Assembly (NCBI GenBank): GCA_036268775.1
Contig: DATATM010000003.1
Coordinates: 62,001-126,000, forward strand
DNA length: 64,000 nucleotides
From: DASZIT01 sp036268775
Lineage (GTDB): Bacteria > Actinomycetota > Acidimicrobiia > Acidimicrobiales > RAAP-2
Direction of reading: 5' to 3'
In this document: positions 43,324 through 52,202 of the stretch, piece after piece
How positions within the stretch are numbered: position 1 is the stretch's first letter
How the letters are laid out: every line of letters starts with the position of its first letter
Position numbers and translations under genes: made by a program
Notes under the pieces: model-generated
Told to the model about the DNA's origin: nothing
Seen by the model: the letters and a program-made list of their open reading frames with translations, nothing else
Database searches by the model: none

Positions 43324-43848
43324 ATGCGCAGCATCGGTCTCCTGATCACCCGGGTCATCTTTGGCTCCTATCTGGCCGTCCACGGAGCCCAGAAATTGTT
43401 CGGGTCCTTCGGCGGGCCGGGGCTCGACAAGACCGGCGCCGGGTTCGAGTCGATCGGCCTCCGCCCCGGCAAACCGCAAGCTGCGCTGGCGGGGGGCGCC
43501 GAGCTGGCGGGGGGAGTGCTGACCGCCACCGGGATCGCCAACCCCCTCGGACCGTTGGCCATCGCCGGGACCATGGCGGTGGCCGCCACCACCCACCGCA
43601 AGAACGGCCCGATGGGCGCCAACGGCGGCTTCGAACTGCCCCTCACCAACCTGGCCCTGGCCATCGCCTTGTTGACCACTGGACCCGGCCACCTCCGGCT
43701 GGGCCCGGCCGCGCCCAAGTGGATGACCCGACTTTCGTTTCTGGGCGGCGTCGCCCTGGCCGCCAACTCGGTGAAGCAATTGCTGGCCCCGCCTCCACCC
43801 GCGGTCGAGGAACACCCCACCGAGACCGAGGACGCCGCTTCCGCCTGA
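43324..43848 (+). CDS. DoxX family membrane protein
   Basis: About 174 residues with four membrane segments. N-terminal ITRVIFGSYLAVHGAQKLFGSFGGPG and the internal ELAGGVLTATGIANPLG and GPMGANGGFELPL segments are the DoxX signature. Members are linked to redox or thiol stress responses. GAGGAAG lies upstream of the ATG. The C-terminus is Pro/Glu-rich. Confidence 0.9.
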   Translation: MRSIGLLITRVIFGSYLAVHGAQKLFGSFGGPGLDKTGAGFESIGLRPGKPQAALAGGAELAGGVLTATGIANPLGPLAIAGTMAVAATTHRKNGPMGANGGFELPLTNLALAIALLTTGPGHLRLGPAAPKWMTRLSFLGGVALAANSVKQLLAPPPPAVEEHPTETEDAASA

Positions 43849-43890
43849 TTCCGTTGCCGAGGCCGACCGACCGGAGCCCCGACCAAGGAT

Positions 43891-43919
43891 AATCAACAAC
43901 TAATGGCAATCTGTTGATT
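43891..43919. promoter_or_regulatory. Candidate operator for the TetR-MFS operon
   Basis: Perfect 8-bp inverted repeat AATCAACA / TGTTGATT with a 13-base spacer, just upstream of the -10 box TAGGGT (43926-43931). Typical of a TetR autoregulatory site. Confidence 0.6.
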
Positions 43920-43937
43920 CGTTGGTAGGGTGCGCCG

Positions 43938-44531
43938 GTGGCCATTTCCACCAAGGGGGAGCGGACCCGGCACGCCTTGCTCGACGCCGCCATCCTTCGC
44001 TTCGCCCAGGACGGGTTCCGGGGGGCAAGCGTCAGTGACATCGCTCGGGACGTCGGCATCACCCCCGGATCGGTCTACGCCTACTTTCCCAACAAGCAAG
44101 ACCTGTTCCTGGCCGCCCTCGACGACGACGCCGAGCGGCTCATCCAGCGGGCCATCGAAGCCATCAGCCCCGACTTCGTGAGCGACTGGACCGCGCTGTT
44201 CACCGCCCTTACCGTGGCCATCGACGACCATCCGCTGGCCAAGCGGGTGCTGTTGGGTGGGGAGGGGACCAACGCCGATCGGATCCTGGTGCTCCCGGCC
44301 GAGGCCCGCTTGCACGACCTGTTGGTCGACCGGTTGCGGAGTGCCCAGTCCCGGGGTCTGGTCCGCGCCGACATCGAGCCGAACATCATGGTCGACGGGC
44401 TCACCACCATCCTCATCGCCCTGCTGATCGCCTCCCTCCAGACCGCCGGCGGGGCGATCGACCGCCAGCGGGCCCTCGGGGTGGTCGCCGTCCTCGACGC
44501 CTCGCTGCACGCGCCGCCGGGGGCGGCATGA
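43938..44531 (+). CDS. TetR family transcriptional regulator
   Basis: About 197 residues. HTH domain at ~8-55 (RHALLDAAILRFAQDGFRGASVSDIARDVGITPGSVYAYFPNKQDL), then a helical ligand domain. GTG 43938 is six bases after TAGGGT, with no Shine-Dalgarno, so likely leaderless. The TGA overlaps the ATG of the MFS gene; it almost surely controls that transporter via the upstream dyad. Confidence 0.9.
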   Translation: MAISTKGERTRHALLDAAILRFAQDGFRGASVSDIARDVGITPGSVYAYFPNKQDLFLAALDDDAERLIQRAIEAISPDFVSDWTALFTALTVAIDDHPLAKRVLLGGEGTNADRILVLPAEARLHDLLVDRLRSAQSRGLVRADIEPNIMVDGLTTILIALLIASLQTAGGAIDRQRALGVVAVLDASLHAPPGAA

Positions 44532-45937
44532 TCCGGTTCCGGAAGGGTCAGTCGGTCGGCGTCACTGCCGCCAAGGTCGCCCGGGTGGGCACCTGGCCGA
44601 TGTGGGTCCTCGGGCTGGCGGTGATGATCGACAACATCGATCAGTACATCGTCCGGGGGACCTCCAACCAGATCGAGAAGGCGTTCGGGGTCGGTGACTT
44701 CCAGATTGGCATCCTCTTCTCCGCCTTCATCGTCGTCAACGGACTGGCCACCATGCCGGCCAGCTATCTGGGCGACCGTTGGAGCCGGACCCGGATCATG
44801 GCCATCACCATCCTCGGCTGGTCGGTGGTGAGCGCCCTCGGGGGTGTCGTCCCCGCCGGTGCCTTCGGACTCCTGGTGGTCATGCGCGGGGCGTTGGGAT
44901 TCGGACAGGCGGTCACCGACCCATCGGGATCCAGTCTGCTGGCCGACTTCTACGGGATCGATCGGCGGGGGCGGGCCTATTCGATGCAGCAGTGCCTCAT
45001 CTACGTGGGCCTGGGGCTGGGGCTGGCCATCGGCTCCTTCTTCGGCACCCACTTCGGGAGCTACGGCTGGCGACTCGCCTTCGGGGTCTCCATCCTCCCC
45101 GGCCTCCTCATCGCCTACTTCTGTTGGCGGCTGCCCGAACCCCAGCGGGGGAGTGCCGACCGGGCCCACGTCACCCAGGACGAGGAGATGGAGGTGGCCG
45201 CCCCCATCCGCCAACCCCTGTTCCCCGACGGCGTCGCCCGGTTCCTCTCCGACATGGTCCGCGGCCTCCGGACCGACGTCAAGACCATCCTCGGCATTCC
45301 GACCCTCCGCTATGCCCTGGTCGGGGTGTCCAGCATCCTCTTCGTGGTCACCGCCGTCGCCAGTTGGATGCCCACCCTCTACGAACGGCAATTCCATCTG
45401 AGCCAGGGGTCGGCCAACCTCGCCTTCGGGATGCTGGTGATCGTGGCCGGCATCCCCGGCACCTTGGTCGGCGGCCTGATGGCCGACCGTTGGATCAACC
45501 GGTTCCTCGGCGCCCGGGTGGTCATCCCCGGTGTCTGCCTGATGATCAGCGGCGCGCTGTTCATGATCTCGTTCATCCCCATGCCCTTCGGCGGCGCCTT
45601 CGCCCTCCAGATGTTGGCGTTCCTGTCGGCCGCCTCCGCGGTGCCCGCCCTCCGGGCCGGGCTCTCCGACTCAGTCCCCGCCCACCTACGGGGGACCGGC
45701 TTCGGCGCATTCAACGTGGCGTCGATCGTGTTCGGGGCGGCCGCCGCCCCTTTGGTCACCTCGGCGGTGGCATCACAGTTCGGGGGCAACTACCGGGTGG
45801 CCTTCGCGTTGGTGATGCCGATCACCTTCGTGGGGGCGGCCTTTCTGTTGGCGGCCCGGCGCCACATCGAGAAGGACACCGCCAAGATCTTCGAGGCGGT
45901 GGTCGCCGCCATGGCCGCCGAGGATGCCGGCCTCTAG
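44528..45937 (+). CDS. MFS transporter, Spinster-like/ACS-type
   Basis: About 469 residues with 12 membrane segments. Conserved motifs: MIDNIDQYIVRGTSNQIEKAFGVGDFQIGILFSAF, LGDRWSRTRIMAITI (motif A) and GFGQAVTDPSGSSLLADFYG. These resemble spinster-type or lipid/organic-anion MFS carriers rather than DHA drug exporters. Coupled to the TetR gene by ATGA, so expression probably responds to the substrate. Confidence 0.88.
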   Translation: MIRFRKGQSVGVTAAKVARVGTWPMWVLGLAVMIDNIDQYIVRGTSNQIEKAFGVGDFQIGILFSAFIVVNGLATMPASYLGDRWSRTRIMAITILGWSVVSALGGVVPAGAFGLLVVMRGALGFGQAVTDPSGSSLLADFYGIDRRGRAYSMQQCLIYVGLGLGLAIGSFFGTHFGSYGWRLAFGVSILPGLLIAYFCWRLPEPQRGSADRAHVTQDEEMEVAAPIRQPLFPDGVARFLSDMVRGLRTDVKTILGIPTLRYALVGVSSILFVVTAVASWMPTLYERQFHLSQGSANLAFGMLVIVAGIPGTLVGGLMADRWINRFLGARVVIPGVCLMISGALFMISFIPMPFGGAFALQMLAFLSAASAVPALRAGLSDSVPAHLRGTGFGAFNVASIVFGAAAAPLVTSAVASQFGGNYRVAFALVMPITFVGAAFLLAARRHIEKDTAKIFEAVVAAMAAEDAGL

Positions 45938-45951
45938 CCCGATGCTGGCTG

Positions 45952-47652
45952 TCAGCCGCCGCCGAGCTGGATGGCCTTGACCAGCAACAGGGCCACCGCC
46001 ACCACCAGGTAGGCGCGGAGCGCCAACATCCCGAACCGGAGTCCCGGCGACCACTTGACCGGCTTGAGGAGGGCGAGGGGCGGCATCCGCCACGACATCT
46101 TCTCGTTCCGGCTCACCTCGGCGGCCAGCGGAGGTCGGGACCGGCCGGCCCGCCGGTTGAGGACCTGCAGCACCCCGGCGACCAGGATCCCGCCGGCGGT
46201 GAGGGCGATGGCCAGATAGATGAAGACCTTGGCTACGTCGATGTGGGGGAACAGGGTGCTGGCCATCAAGGTCCCGGACAGCATCAGCAGGATGCCGATG
46301 ATCACCGAGGCGACCACGTTGAGCCACTTGGGGTTGACCCAGGGGCCGAGCACCTCGCGGTCATTGCACAACAGCAGCAGGAAGACGGCGGCCGAGGGCA
46401 GCAGCAGGCCGGCGAGGGCCTGGACGCTGGTGGTGATGAGCCCGAGCGGCGCCTTGGGGATCAACACGATGCCGGCGGCGACCACCACCATGGCGGTGTA
46501 GCTGGCGTAGAACGGCTTGGCCTCTTTGAACCCGCGGTGGAGGGAATGGCGGATCCCGAACACGTCGCCGAAGGCGTAGCTGGTCGACAGGGTGACGGCG
46601 GCGGCGCCGAGAATACTGGCATCGAAGAGGAGGATGGCGAAGAGGACGCCGAGCACGTGGCTGTGGTTGGAAAGGAGATGGGCGACGCCGGCGGCATCAG
46701 TGAAGTGCCCGAACGCCTTGGATCCCCGGGCGGCATAGTCGCCGGCCACCATGACGCAGGTGGCGCCGATCACCACCACGAACGCCCCCATCACGGTGTC
46801 GGCCCGCTCGTAGCTGATGAACCGGGGGGTGATGCGCTTGTCGACGATGTTGGACTGCTGGAAGAACAGCTGCCAGGGAGCCACGGTGGTGCCGACGATG
46901 GCGATGATGAGGAGGACGGCCGCCGACGACGCCCCGCCTTTGATGCCGGGGATGACGAAGTTGTGGCCGATGGATCCCCACTGGGGGTGGGAGAGGAAGA
47001 ACAACGGGATCTGCACCAGGCTCACCCCGATGAAGACGAACATGGCCCGCTCCCACCGCTGGAAGCTTCCCGAGGCCATGATCGCCACCAGCGCCACCGC
47101 CGCGGTCGGCACCGCCACGTACTCGGAGATCCCTGCGAAGGAGGCGGCCAGGGAGATACCGATGAACTCGGTGACGATGGTGAGGAAGTTGAGCAAGAAG
47201 AGGTCGCCGACACTGAACCAGCCCCAGAACCGCCCGAACCGCTCGTTGATGAGCCGGGCGTGACCCACTCCGGTGACGGCCCCCAACCGGACCACCATCT
47301 CCTGGTTGACGATGAGCACCGGGATCAGCAGCAGCAGGGTCCAGAGCAGACTGGTGTGGTAGTTCTGGCCGGCCTGGGCGTAGGTGGAGACTCCGCCGGC
47401 GTCATTGTCGCCGACCATGACGATGAGACCGGGTCCGGCGATGGCGGCGAAGGTGAGGAGCCGCTTCCGCCAGCTGTGGCGGTCCCCGAAGTCATTGACG
47501 GCGATCCGGCCGAAGGCGCCTTCGATATCGCCGAGATGGGCTTCGTCGAGAACCGCGGTGGCGGGTACCTGAAGTTGGGGACTGGGGGTCTGGTCGGGGC
47601 GTGACGAATCGTCCGCCCCGGGGGCACCCGTGGCGGTTGGACGTTCCGTCAT
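45952..47652 (-). CDS. NRAMP-related divalent metal transporter with altered metal site (candidate Mg2+/Mn2+ carrier)
   Basis: About 566 residues with eleven or more membrane segments after a ~65-residue tail. Helix 1 reads GPGLIVMVGDNDAGGVSTYAQAG: aligned with the canonical DPGN motif it is DAGG, so the Asn ligand is Gly. Helix 6 reads VGTTVAPWQLFFQQS, replacing the MPH motif by APW, so the soft Met ligand is Ala. Loss of both fits NRAMP-related magnesium transporters (NRMTs), known from actinobacteria. The ATG lies two bases after the stop of an MgtE-N/CBS gene, supporting Mg2+ as substrate (inference). Confidence 0.88.
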   Translation of the reverse strand: MTERPTATGAPGADDSSRPDQTPSPQLQVPATAVLDEAHLGDIEGAFGRIAVNDFGDRHSWRKRLLTFAAIAGPGLIVMVGDNDAGGVSTYAQAGQNYHTSLLWTLLLLIPVLIVNQEMVVRLGAVTGVGHARLINERFGRFWGWFSVGDLFLLNFLTIVTEFIGISLAASFAGISEYVAVPTAAVALVAIMASGSFQRWERAMFVFIGVSLVQIPLFFLSHPQWGSIGHNFVIPGIKGGASSAAVLLIIAIVGTTVAPWQLFFQQSNIVDKRITPRFISYERADTVMGAFVVVIGATCVMVAGDYAARGSKAFGHFTDAAGVAHLLSNHSHVLGVLFAILLFDASILGAAAVTLSTSYAFGDVFGIRHSLHRGFKEAKPFYASYTAMVVVAAGIVLIPKAPLGLITTSVQALAGLLLPSAAVFLLLLCNDREVLGPWVNPKWLNVVASVIIGILLMLSGTLMASTLFPHIDVAKVFIYLAIALTAGGILVAGVLQVLNRRAGRSRPPLAAEVSRNEKMSWRMPPLALLKPVKWSPGLRFGMLALRAYLVVAVALLLVKAIQLGGG

Positions 47653-47654
47653 GG

Positions 47655-48944
47655 TTACCCCTGTTGCTCCGGATGAATTATGGGTGTGCCGTGCGGTTCC
47701 GAATCATTGTGGGAACCTTCGGGGTGGGGTGGGGGTTCTCGTCGTCGCCAGTCTTCAGGGATGGTCGCCTCGAGGATGTCGTCGACGGTGATCACCCCGA
47801 GGAGCTGGTTGTCGGTGTCGACCACCGGGACGGTCAGCAGGTTGTAGTCGGCCATCAGCAGGGTCACGTCCACCACGTCGACCGCCGGGGTCACCCGCAC
47901 CGGATCGGAGTCGTCGACGTCGGCCAGGCGGGCCTGGGGATCGGCCTGCAGCAGGTTGACCACGCTGACCGTCCCGGCCAGCCGGTTGGACTCGTCGACG
48001 ACGTGGACGGTGACCAGCGCTTCGGGCTGGATGTTCTCCGCCCGCCGGATCCGCTCCAAGGCCTCCTGGACGCTGACGTCGGCGGGGGCGGCCAGGAAGT
48101 CCACCCCCATGATCCCGCCGGCACTGGAGGCGTTGAACCCGAGGAGGGTCAAGACCTTGGTGCGGGTGCCGGGGGGAAGGAGGTCGAGGATCTTCTGGCG
48201 GCGGCCCTGGGGGAGCTCGGACACCGCGTCGGCGGCGTCGTCGGCCTGCATGTGGGCGACGACGTCGGCCACCTCCTCGTCGGTCTTGTCTCCGAACAGG
48301 CGGGTGGCGATGTCGGGATCGAGTTCCTCGAACACGTCGGCCTCCAGCTCGGGGTCGGTGTGGACGACGTCGAGGATTTCTTCCCCCTCGGTGCGGGAGG
48401 CATCCTCCAACAGGTCGGCGATCTGGGCCGGCTTCAGCTTCACCACCCGTCCGAAGCCGGAGCGGATCCGGCTGCTGGGGTTGTGGCCGATCAGCGCCTC
48501 GAAGGCCTTCCAATCCTGGCAGGGATGTCCCTGGCTCCGCCGGATGAGCCCGAGGAGCCGGGCCGGGCGGCGGGTGTCGAGACAGGACACCATCCAGCCC
48601 TCGACGGTGGCCCGCAACTCGACGTCCCAGGCGCGCACCAACTCGGCTTCGGCCACGTCGATGAGCCGGTGGCCGAGGATGTCCTCTTTGAGGAGCACCT
48701 CGCCGTCCCGTCGCTCGAAGGCTCGCAGATCGACTTTCGGCTTGGCCAACGAAACCCGCTCTTCGCTGAGCTCGTCGACCCGGTCGATGGACAGGAAGAC
48801 CCGCCGGCCGCCGACCTTGGCCACCACCCCGGTCACCATCGGATAGTCGCCGCCCCGGAGCCGAACGATCACGTCTTCGACCTTGCCGACGGTCTCCCCG
48901 TTGAGGGAGAGGATGGGGAGTCCCAGGAGCGCCGACAGGTGCAT
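47655..48944 (-). CDS. Soluble PRC-barrel / MgtE-N / CBS protein, putative Mg2+-sensing partner of the NRAMP-like carrier
   Basis: About 429 residues with no membrane segment. Residues ~1-75 are a PRC barrel (ILSLNGETVGKVEDVIVRLRGG); ~90-165 look like a second one (ILGHRLIDVAEAELVRAWDVELRATVEGW); ~180-300 are an MgtE intracellular N domain (KLKPAQIADLLEDA, ELDPDIATRLF, MQADDAADAVSELP); ~305-400 are two CBS motifs (VSVQEALERIRR, TVPVVDTDNQLLGVITVDDIL). It lacks the MgtE channel, so it may gate the adjacent transporter in trans. ATG 48944 is six bases after TACGCT, a leaderless arrangement. Confidence 0.88.
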   Translation of the reverse strand: MHLSALLGLPILSLNGETVGKVEDVIVRLRGGDYPMVTGVVAKVGGRRVFLSIDRVDELSEERVSLAKPKVDLRAFERRDGEVLLKEDILGHRLIDVAEAELVRAWDVELRATVEGWMVSCLDTRRPARLLGLIRRSQGHPCQDWKAFEALIGHNPSSRIRSGFGRVVKLKPAQIADLLEDASRTEGEEILDVVHTDPELEADVFEELDPDIATRLFGDKTDEEVADVVAHMQADDAADAVSELPQGRRQKILDLLPPGTRTKVLTLLGFNASSAGGIMGVDFLAAPADVSVQEALERIRRAENIQPEALVTVHVVDESNRLAGTVSVVNLLQADPQARLADVDDSDPVRVTPAVDVVDVTLLMADYNLLTVPVVDTDNQLLGVITVDDILEATIPEDWRRREPPPHPEGSHNDSEPHGTPIIHPEQQG

Positions 48945-48950
48945 ATCGGC

Positions 48951-48976
48951 AGCGTACACAAGGTAGGCTACTTGCG
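48951..48976. promoter_or_regulatory. Divergent leaderless promoters between the Mg2+ and metal-efflux operons
   Basis: TACGCT on the minus strand (48956-48951) precedes the MgtE-N gene ATG by six bases; TAGGCT (48964-48969) precedes the ArsR GTG by six bases. An imperfect dyad around GTAG-G-CTAC lies between them and may bind the ArsR/SmtB sensor. Confidence 0.55.
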
Positions 48977-49377
48977 TGGATGCGCATGTAGTTGTCGAGC
49001 CCCACGACATCGAGGGGTCGGGACAGGAGCAGTTCGAGCTGGCCGTCACCACCTTCAAGCTGCTGGCCGATGTCACCCGCTTGAAGATCCTCTGGGCACT
49101 GCTCCACGGTGAACACTCGGTGAAGGAACTGGCCGCCCACGTCGGGGCCAACCCGCCGGCAGTGTCCCAACAGCTGGCCAAGCTCCGGGCCGCTGGGCTG
49201 GTCCGGGTCCGCCGGGACGGGAACCGGATCTTCTACGCCGCCAAGGATGCCCATGTCCTCCACCTGGTGGAAGAGGCGCTGTTTCATTCCGATCATGAGG
49301 TCGGCAACATCAAGGATCGTGAGGAGGTCTCGCCCAAGCCTGGGGCCCGGACGGTGCGGAACCGACGGCGGGCATGA
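48976..49377 (+). CDS. ArsR/SmtB family metal sensor (alpha5-site type)
   Basis: About 133 residues. Winged helix at ~25-95 (LLADVTRLKILWALLHGEHSVKELAAHVGANPPAVSQQLAKLRAAGLV). The last helix reads DAHVLHLVEEALFHSDH, giving Asp-X-His, ten residues, His-X-X-His: the alpha5 ligand pattern of zinc, nickel or cobalt sensors such as SmtB and NmtR. No CxC motif, so not an arsenic sensor. GTG start looks leaderless. The TGA overlaps the ATG of the cation exporter, its obvious target. Confidence 0.9.
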   Translation: MDAHVVVEPHDIEGSGQEQFELAVTTFKLLADVTRLKILWALLHGEHSVKELAAHVGANPPAVSQQLAKLRAAGLVRVRRDGNRIFYAAKDAHVLHLVEEALFHSDHEVGNIKDREEVSPKPGARTVRNRRRA

Positions 49378-50399
49378 GCTCGGCGCACCACCACCCCGGC
49401 CCCCACCGGCATCGGGGCGGATTCCGCGGCTGGATCGATGGGCGTCGGCATCCCCATAGCCACGACCCCATCGATGCGATGGACACCGCCCTCCAGACCA
49501 GCCGGGAGGGCTTGCGGGCGCTGAAGATCTCGCTGGCCATCCTGGCCCTCACCGCTTCGGTGCAGGTGGTCATCGTCGCCATCTCCGGTTCGGTGGCGCT
49601 GCTGGCCGACAGCATCCACAACTTCGCCGACGCCCTCACCGCGGTGCCGCTGGGGGTGGCCTTCTGGTTGGGACGCCGGCCTCCGAGCCGCCGCTACACC
49701 TATGGCTTCGGACGGGCCGAGGACCTGGCCGGCGTCTGCATCGTGTTGATGGTGGCCGCCTCCGCGGGGGTGGTCGGATGGCAATCCATCGACCGGCTCC
49801 GGCACCCCCAAATGGTGAGCCACATCGGCTGGGTGATGGCAGCGGGGCTGGTCGGCTTCGTCGGCAACGAACTGGTGGCCCGCTACCGGATCCGGGTGGG
49901 GCGAACCATCGGCTCGGCGGCGCTGGAAGCCGACGGCTATCACGCCCGCACCGACGGAGTCACCTCCCTCGGGGTGGTGGCCGGCGCTATCGGGGTGGCG
50001 CTGGGCTGGCGAGCCGCCGACCCCGTCGTGGGCCTGTTCATCACCGTCGCCATCCTGCTGGTGGTCAAGAACGCCGCCCGGGACATCTACCGGCGGCTGA
50101 TGGATGCGGTGGACCCGGCTCTGGTCGACCAGATCGGCTCGGTGTTGGCCTCCACCCCGGGGATCGTGGCGGTGGACGGGGTCCGGGTCCGCTGGGTCGG
50201 CCATGAGCTCCACGCCGAGGTCGACGTCACCTCCGATGCCGATGTCTCGCTGGCGACGGCCCATGCCATCGCCGAAGAAGCCCGCCACCATCTTCTCCAC
50301 CAGGTCCGTCGCCTGAGTTCGATCACCATCCACTCCAGCCCGACCGCAGTTCCCGGCCACGACCCGCACGCCCTCACCTCCCACCACTTCAACCGTTAG
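49374..50399 (+). CDS. Cation diffusion facilitator (CDF) metal exporter
   Basis: About 341 residues. His-rich N-terminus (SAHHHPGPHRHRGG and HPHSHD). Six membrane segments with the metal site ADSIHNFAD in TM2 (HxxxD) and DGYHARTDGVTS in TM5 (HxxxD), which is the Zn/Cd-type tetrahedral site. The C-terminal cytoplasmic domain (GIVAVDGVRVRWVGHELHAEVDV) completes the fold. Exports Zn2+ or related ions under control of the coupled ArsR/SmtB sensor. GTGA-like ATGA overlap with it. Confidence 0.93.
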   Translation: MSSAHHHPGPHRHRGGFRGWIDGRRHPHSHDPIDAMDTALQTSREGLRALKISLAILALTASVQVVIVAISGSVALLADSIHNFADALTAVPLGVAFWLGRRPPSRRYTYGFGRAEDLAGVCIVLMVAASAGVVGWQSIDRLRHPQMVSHIGWVMAAGLVGFVGNELVARYRIRVGRTIGSAALEADGYHARTDGVTSLGVVAGAIGVALGWRAADPVVGLFITVAILLVVKNAARDIYRRLMDAVDPALVDQIGSVLASTPGIVAVDGVRVRWVGHELHAEVDVTSDADVSLATAHAIAEEARHHLLHQVRRLSSITIHSSPTAVPGHDPHALTSHHFNR

Positions 50400-50411
50400 A
50401 GCAGTGCGCGC

Positions 50412-50822
50412 CTACGGCGATGGCGCCATCAACTCGGCCAGCAGGGCTTGGACCCGGCGATCGATCTCGTTGACGATGGGCCTCACCGAATCGACCGGCA
50501 GGCCGGCCGGGTCGTCGAGCTCCCAGTCGAGGTAGCGCGGGGCGGGGAGGATCGGGCAGGCGTCTCCACAGCCCATGGTGACGATGACATCGGCGGATCC
50601 GGCGGCCTCGTCGGTCAGCGGCTTGGGGAACTCCCGACTGGGGTCGAGCCCCCGCTCCCGGAGGAGGGAGGCCACCGCCGGGTTGATGTCGTCGCCGGGT
50701 TGGGTCCCGGCCGACCGGACCTCGACTCTTCCCGCCCCGTAGTGGTCGAGCAGGACCCGGGCGGCCACGCTCCGTCCGGCGTTGTGGGTACAGAGAAACA
50801 GCACCACGGGGATGTCGGTCAC
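50412..50822 (-). CDS. arsC: Arsenate reductase ArsC (low-molecular-weight phosphatase type)
   Basis: About 136 residues. P-loop LFLCTHNAGRS gives the nucleophilic Cys-X5-Arg near residue 11, and the MGCGDACP motif holds the further Cys pair used in the thiol relay; DWELDDPAG contains the general acid Asp. It reduces arsenate to arsenite in the cytoplasm, taking electrons from thioredoxin or mycothiol. The GTG at 50822 overlaps the stop of the aquaporin gene. Last gene of the arsenic operon. Confidence 0.92.
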   Translation of the reverse strand: MTDIPVVLFLCTHNAGRSVAARVLLDHYGAGRVEVRSAGTQPGDDINPAVASLLRERGLDPSREFPKPLTDEAAGSADVIVTMGCGDACPILPAPRYLDWELDDPAGLPVDSVRPIVNEIDRRVQALLAELMAPSP

Positions 50823-51601
50823 GTCACCTCCTCGGCCGCCGCCGGCCGGTTCGGGGTCGGGGGACTGGATTCGGGTGGGGGGGAAACAGGCTCGTGAGCA
50901 TGGGGGACCACGACGTCCCCGGCCTCCGCCGGGGTCACCCGGGGGTAGAGGAGTTTGATCACTCCGAACGCCACCACTCCTCCGACCAGTTGGGCGCCGA
51001 TGAAGCTGGGGGCCGACGAGGGGGCGATCCCGGCAAAGGTGTTGGAGAACATCCGTCCGACGGTGATGGCCGGGTTGGCGAAGCTGGTCGAGCTGGTGAA
51101 GAAATAGGCCGCCCCGATGTAGGCACCCACCGCCGCCGGCGCGCTTCGGCCCCGGCCGCTGCGGGCCAGGGCGAAGATGACCAGTAGCAAGCCGAGGGTG
51201 GCGACCACCTCGGAGAGGAAGTGGGCTCCCGAGGCGCGGGGTTTGGAAGAGATGCTCACTGCCGGGTCGGAGAACATCAGGTTGGCGACCACCGCCCCGC
51301 TGACGCAACCGGCCACTTGGGCGGGCAGGTAGGCCAAGGCCGTCCGCCAGCTGATTCCGCCGAAGCTGGCATCCACCAACGACACCACCGGATTCAGGTG
51401 GGCACCGGACACCGGTCCCACCATCAGGATGATGGCGTAGAGGCCGGCCCCGGTGGCGGCGGCGTTCTCCAACAGCTCGAGGCCGAGGTTCCCGGGCGAG
51501 AGGCGCTGGGCGGCGATGCCCGATCCGATCACCACTGCGGCCAGGAACGCGCTCCCGAGCAACTCGGCCAGCAGGCGGCGCCAGAGGGCAAGGTCGTTCA
51601 T
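50819..51601 (-). CDS. MIP-family channel (aquaglyceroporin, AqpS-like)
   Basis: About 260 residues, six membrane segments. Both half-helix motifs are seen: SGAHLNPVVSL (NPV, a variant of NPA) and SFANPAITVGR (NPA). The C-terminal ~45 residues are Pro/Glu/His-rich. Lying between ArsI-like and ArsC genes it probably lets arsenite formed by ArsC flow out of the cell, as AqpS does in Sinorhizobium; no ArsB or Acr3 pump is present here. Its TGA overlaps the ArsC GTG. Confidence 0.9.
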   Translation of the reverse strand: MNDLALWRRLLAELLGSAFLAAVVIGSGIAAQRLSPGNLGLELLENAAATGAGLYAIILMVGPVSGAHLNPVVSLVDASFGGISWRTALAYLPAQVAGCVSGAVVANLMFSDPAVSISSKPRASGAHFLSEVVATLGLLLVIFALARSGRGRSAPAAVGAYIGAAYFFTSSTSFANPAITVGRMFSNTFAGIAPSSAPSFIGAQLVGGVVAFGVIKLLYPRVTPAEAGDVVVPHAHEPVSPPPESSPPTPNRPAAAEEVT

Positions 51602-51650
51602 CGGAGGGCGGGCCAATCCGGGGCGCCAACGGCAGGGAGCCGGCGGCGGA

Positions 51651-52121
51651 TCAGCAACAGGACGATGGCGATCCGGTAGCCGCCAGGTCGGGACGACTGG
51701 CGCAGCAGGCCGCCCCGCCGGGTTCGGCCGAACGCAACTCGCCCGGGGCCATCTCCGCGTCGGCCAGGACGGTGTAGATCTCCCAGGGTTCGCCCCCGGG
51801 ACCGTCGACCCACACCTTGTCCTGCACGGCGTAGCAGCACGCCACCTGATCCTCCACCGCGGTGGCCAGATCGGCGGCGGCCAGTCGGGCGTGGGCAGCG
51901 GTGACCTCCTCGGTGGTCTCCACCTCGACACCCAGATGGTTGAGTGAGCCCGGGGCTTGGGTCGGGTCCTCGATCAGCACCAGTTTGAGCGGAGGGTCCG
52001 CCACCGCGAAGTTGGCGTAGCCGGGGCGGACCTTGGCCGGTCCCGTGTCGAACAACTTGGAGTAGAAGTCGATCGCCTGGTCGAGGTCCGCCACGTTGAG
52101 CGCCAGCTGCACACGGGACAT
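51651..52121 (-). CDS. arsI: ArsI/CadI-like VOC dioxygenase (C-As lyase family)
   Basis: About 156 residues. A single VOC module: NVADLDQAIDFYSKLF, NHLGVEVE with a His metal ligand, and a C-terminal DGPGGEPWEIYTVL with a Glu ligand. The vicinal Cys pair in DQVACCYAVQDKVWV is the arsenic-binding hallmark of ArsI. ArsI cleaves the C-As bond of trivalent organoarsenicals. The C-terminus has further CC pairs. AGGAGG lies six bases before the ATG. First gene of the operon, divergent from its ArsR. Confidence 0.9.
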   Translation of the reverse strand: MSRVQLALNVADLDQAIDFYSKLFDTGPAKVRPGYANFAVADPPLKLVLIEDPTQAPGSLNHLGVEVETTEEVTAAHARLAAADLATAVEDQVACCYAVQDKVWVDGPGGEPWEIYTVLADAEMAPGELRSAEPGGAACCASRPDLAATGSPSSCC

Positions 52122-52136
52122 CGGGTCCTCCTGATA

Positions 52137-52188
52137 GATTGATGATTGTCAATCCGTAGTGTGCAGGACATATCGACAGATGTCAATA
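52137..52188. promoter_or_regulatory. Two matching ArsR-type operators in the divergent arsenic promoter
   Basis: Read on the minus strand, two 18-bp sites share ATTGACA-N4-TC(A/G)AT: 52137-52154 (GATTGACAATCATCAATC) and 52171-52188 (TATTGACATCTGTCGATA). One lies close to each divergent gene, fitting ArsR control of both. The binding assignment is inferred. Confidence 0.65.
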
Positions 52189-52202
52189 CGAAATGAGGCG
52201 CG

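Noticed and set aside
44779..47604. 941-codon plus-strand frame across the MFS and NRAMP genes
   Set aside because: It spans two convergent genes with clear membrane-protein motifs in other frames; composition is typical of a shadow frame.
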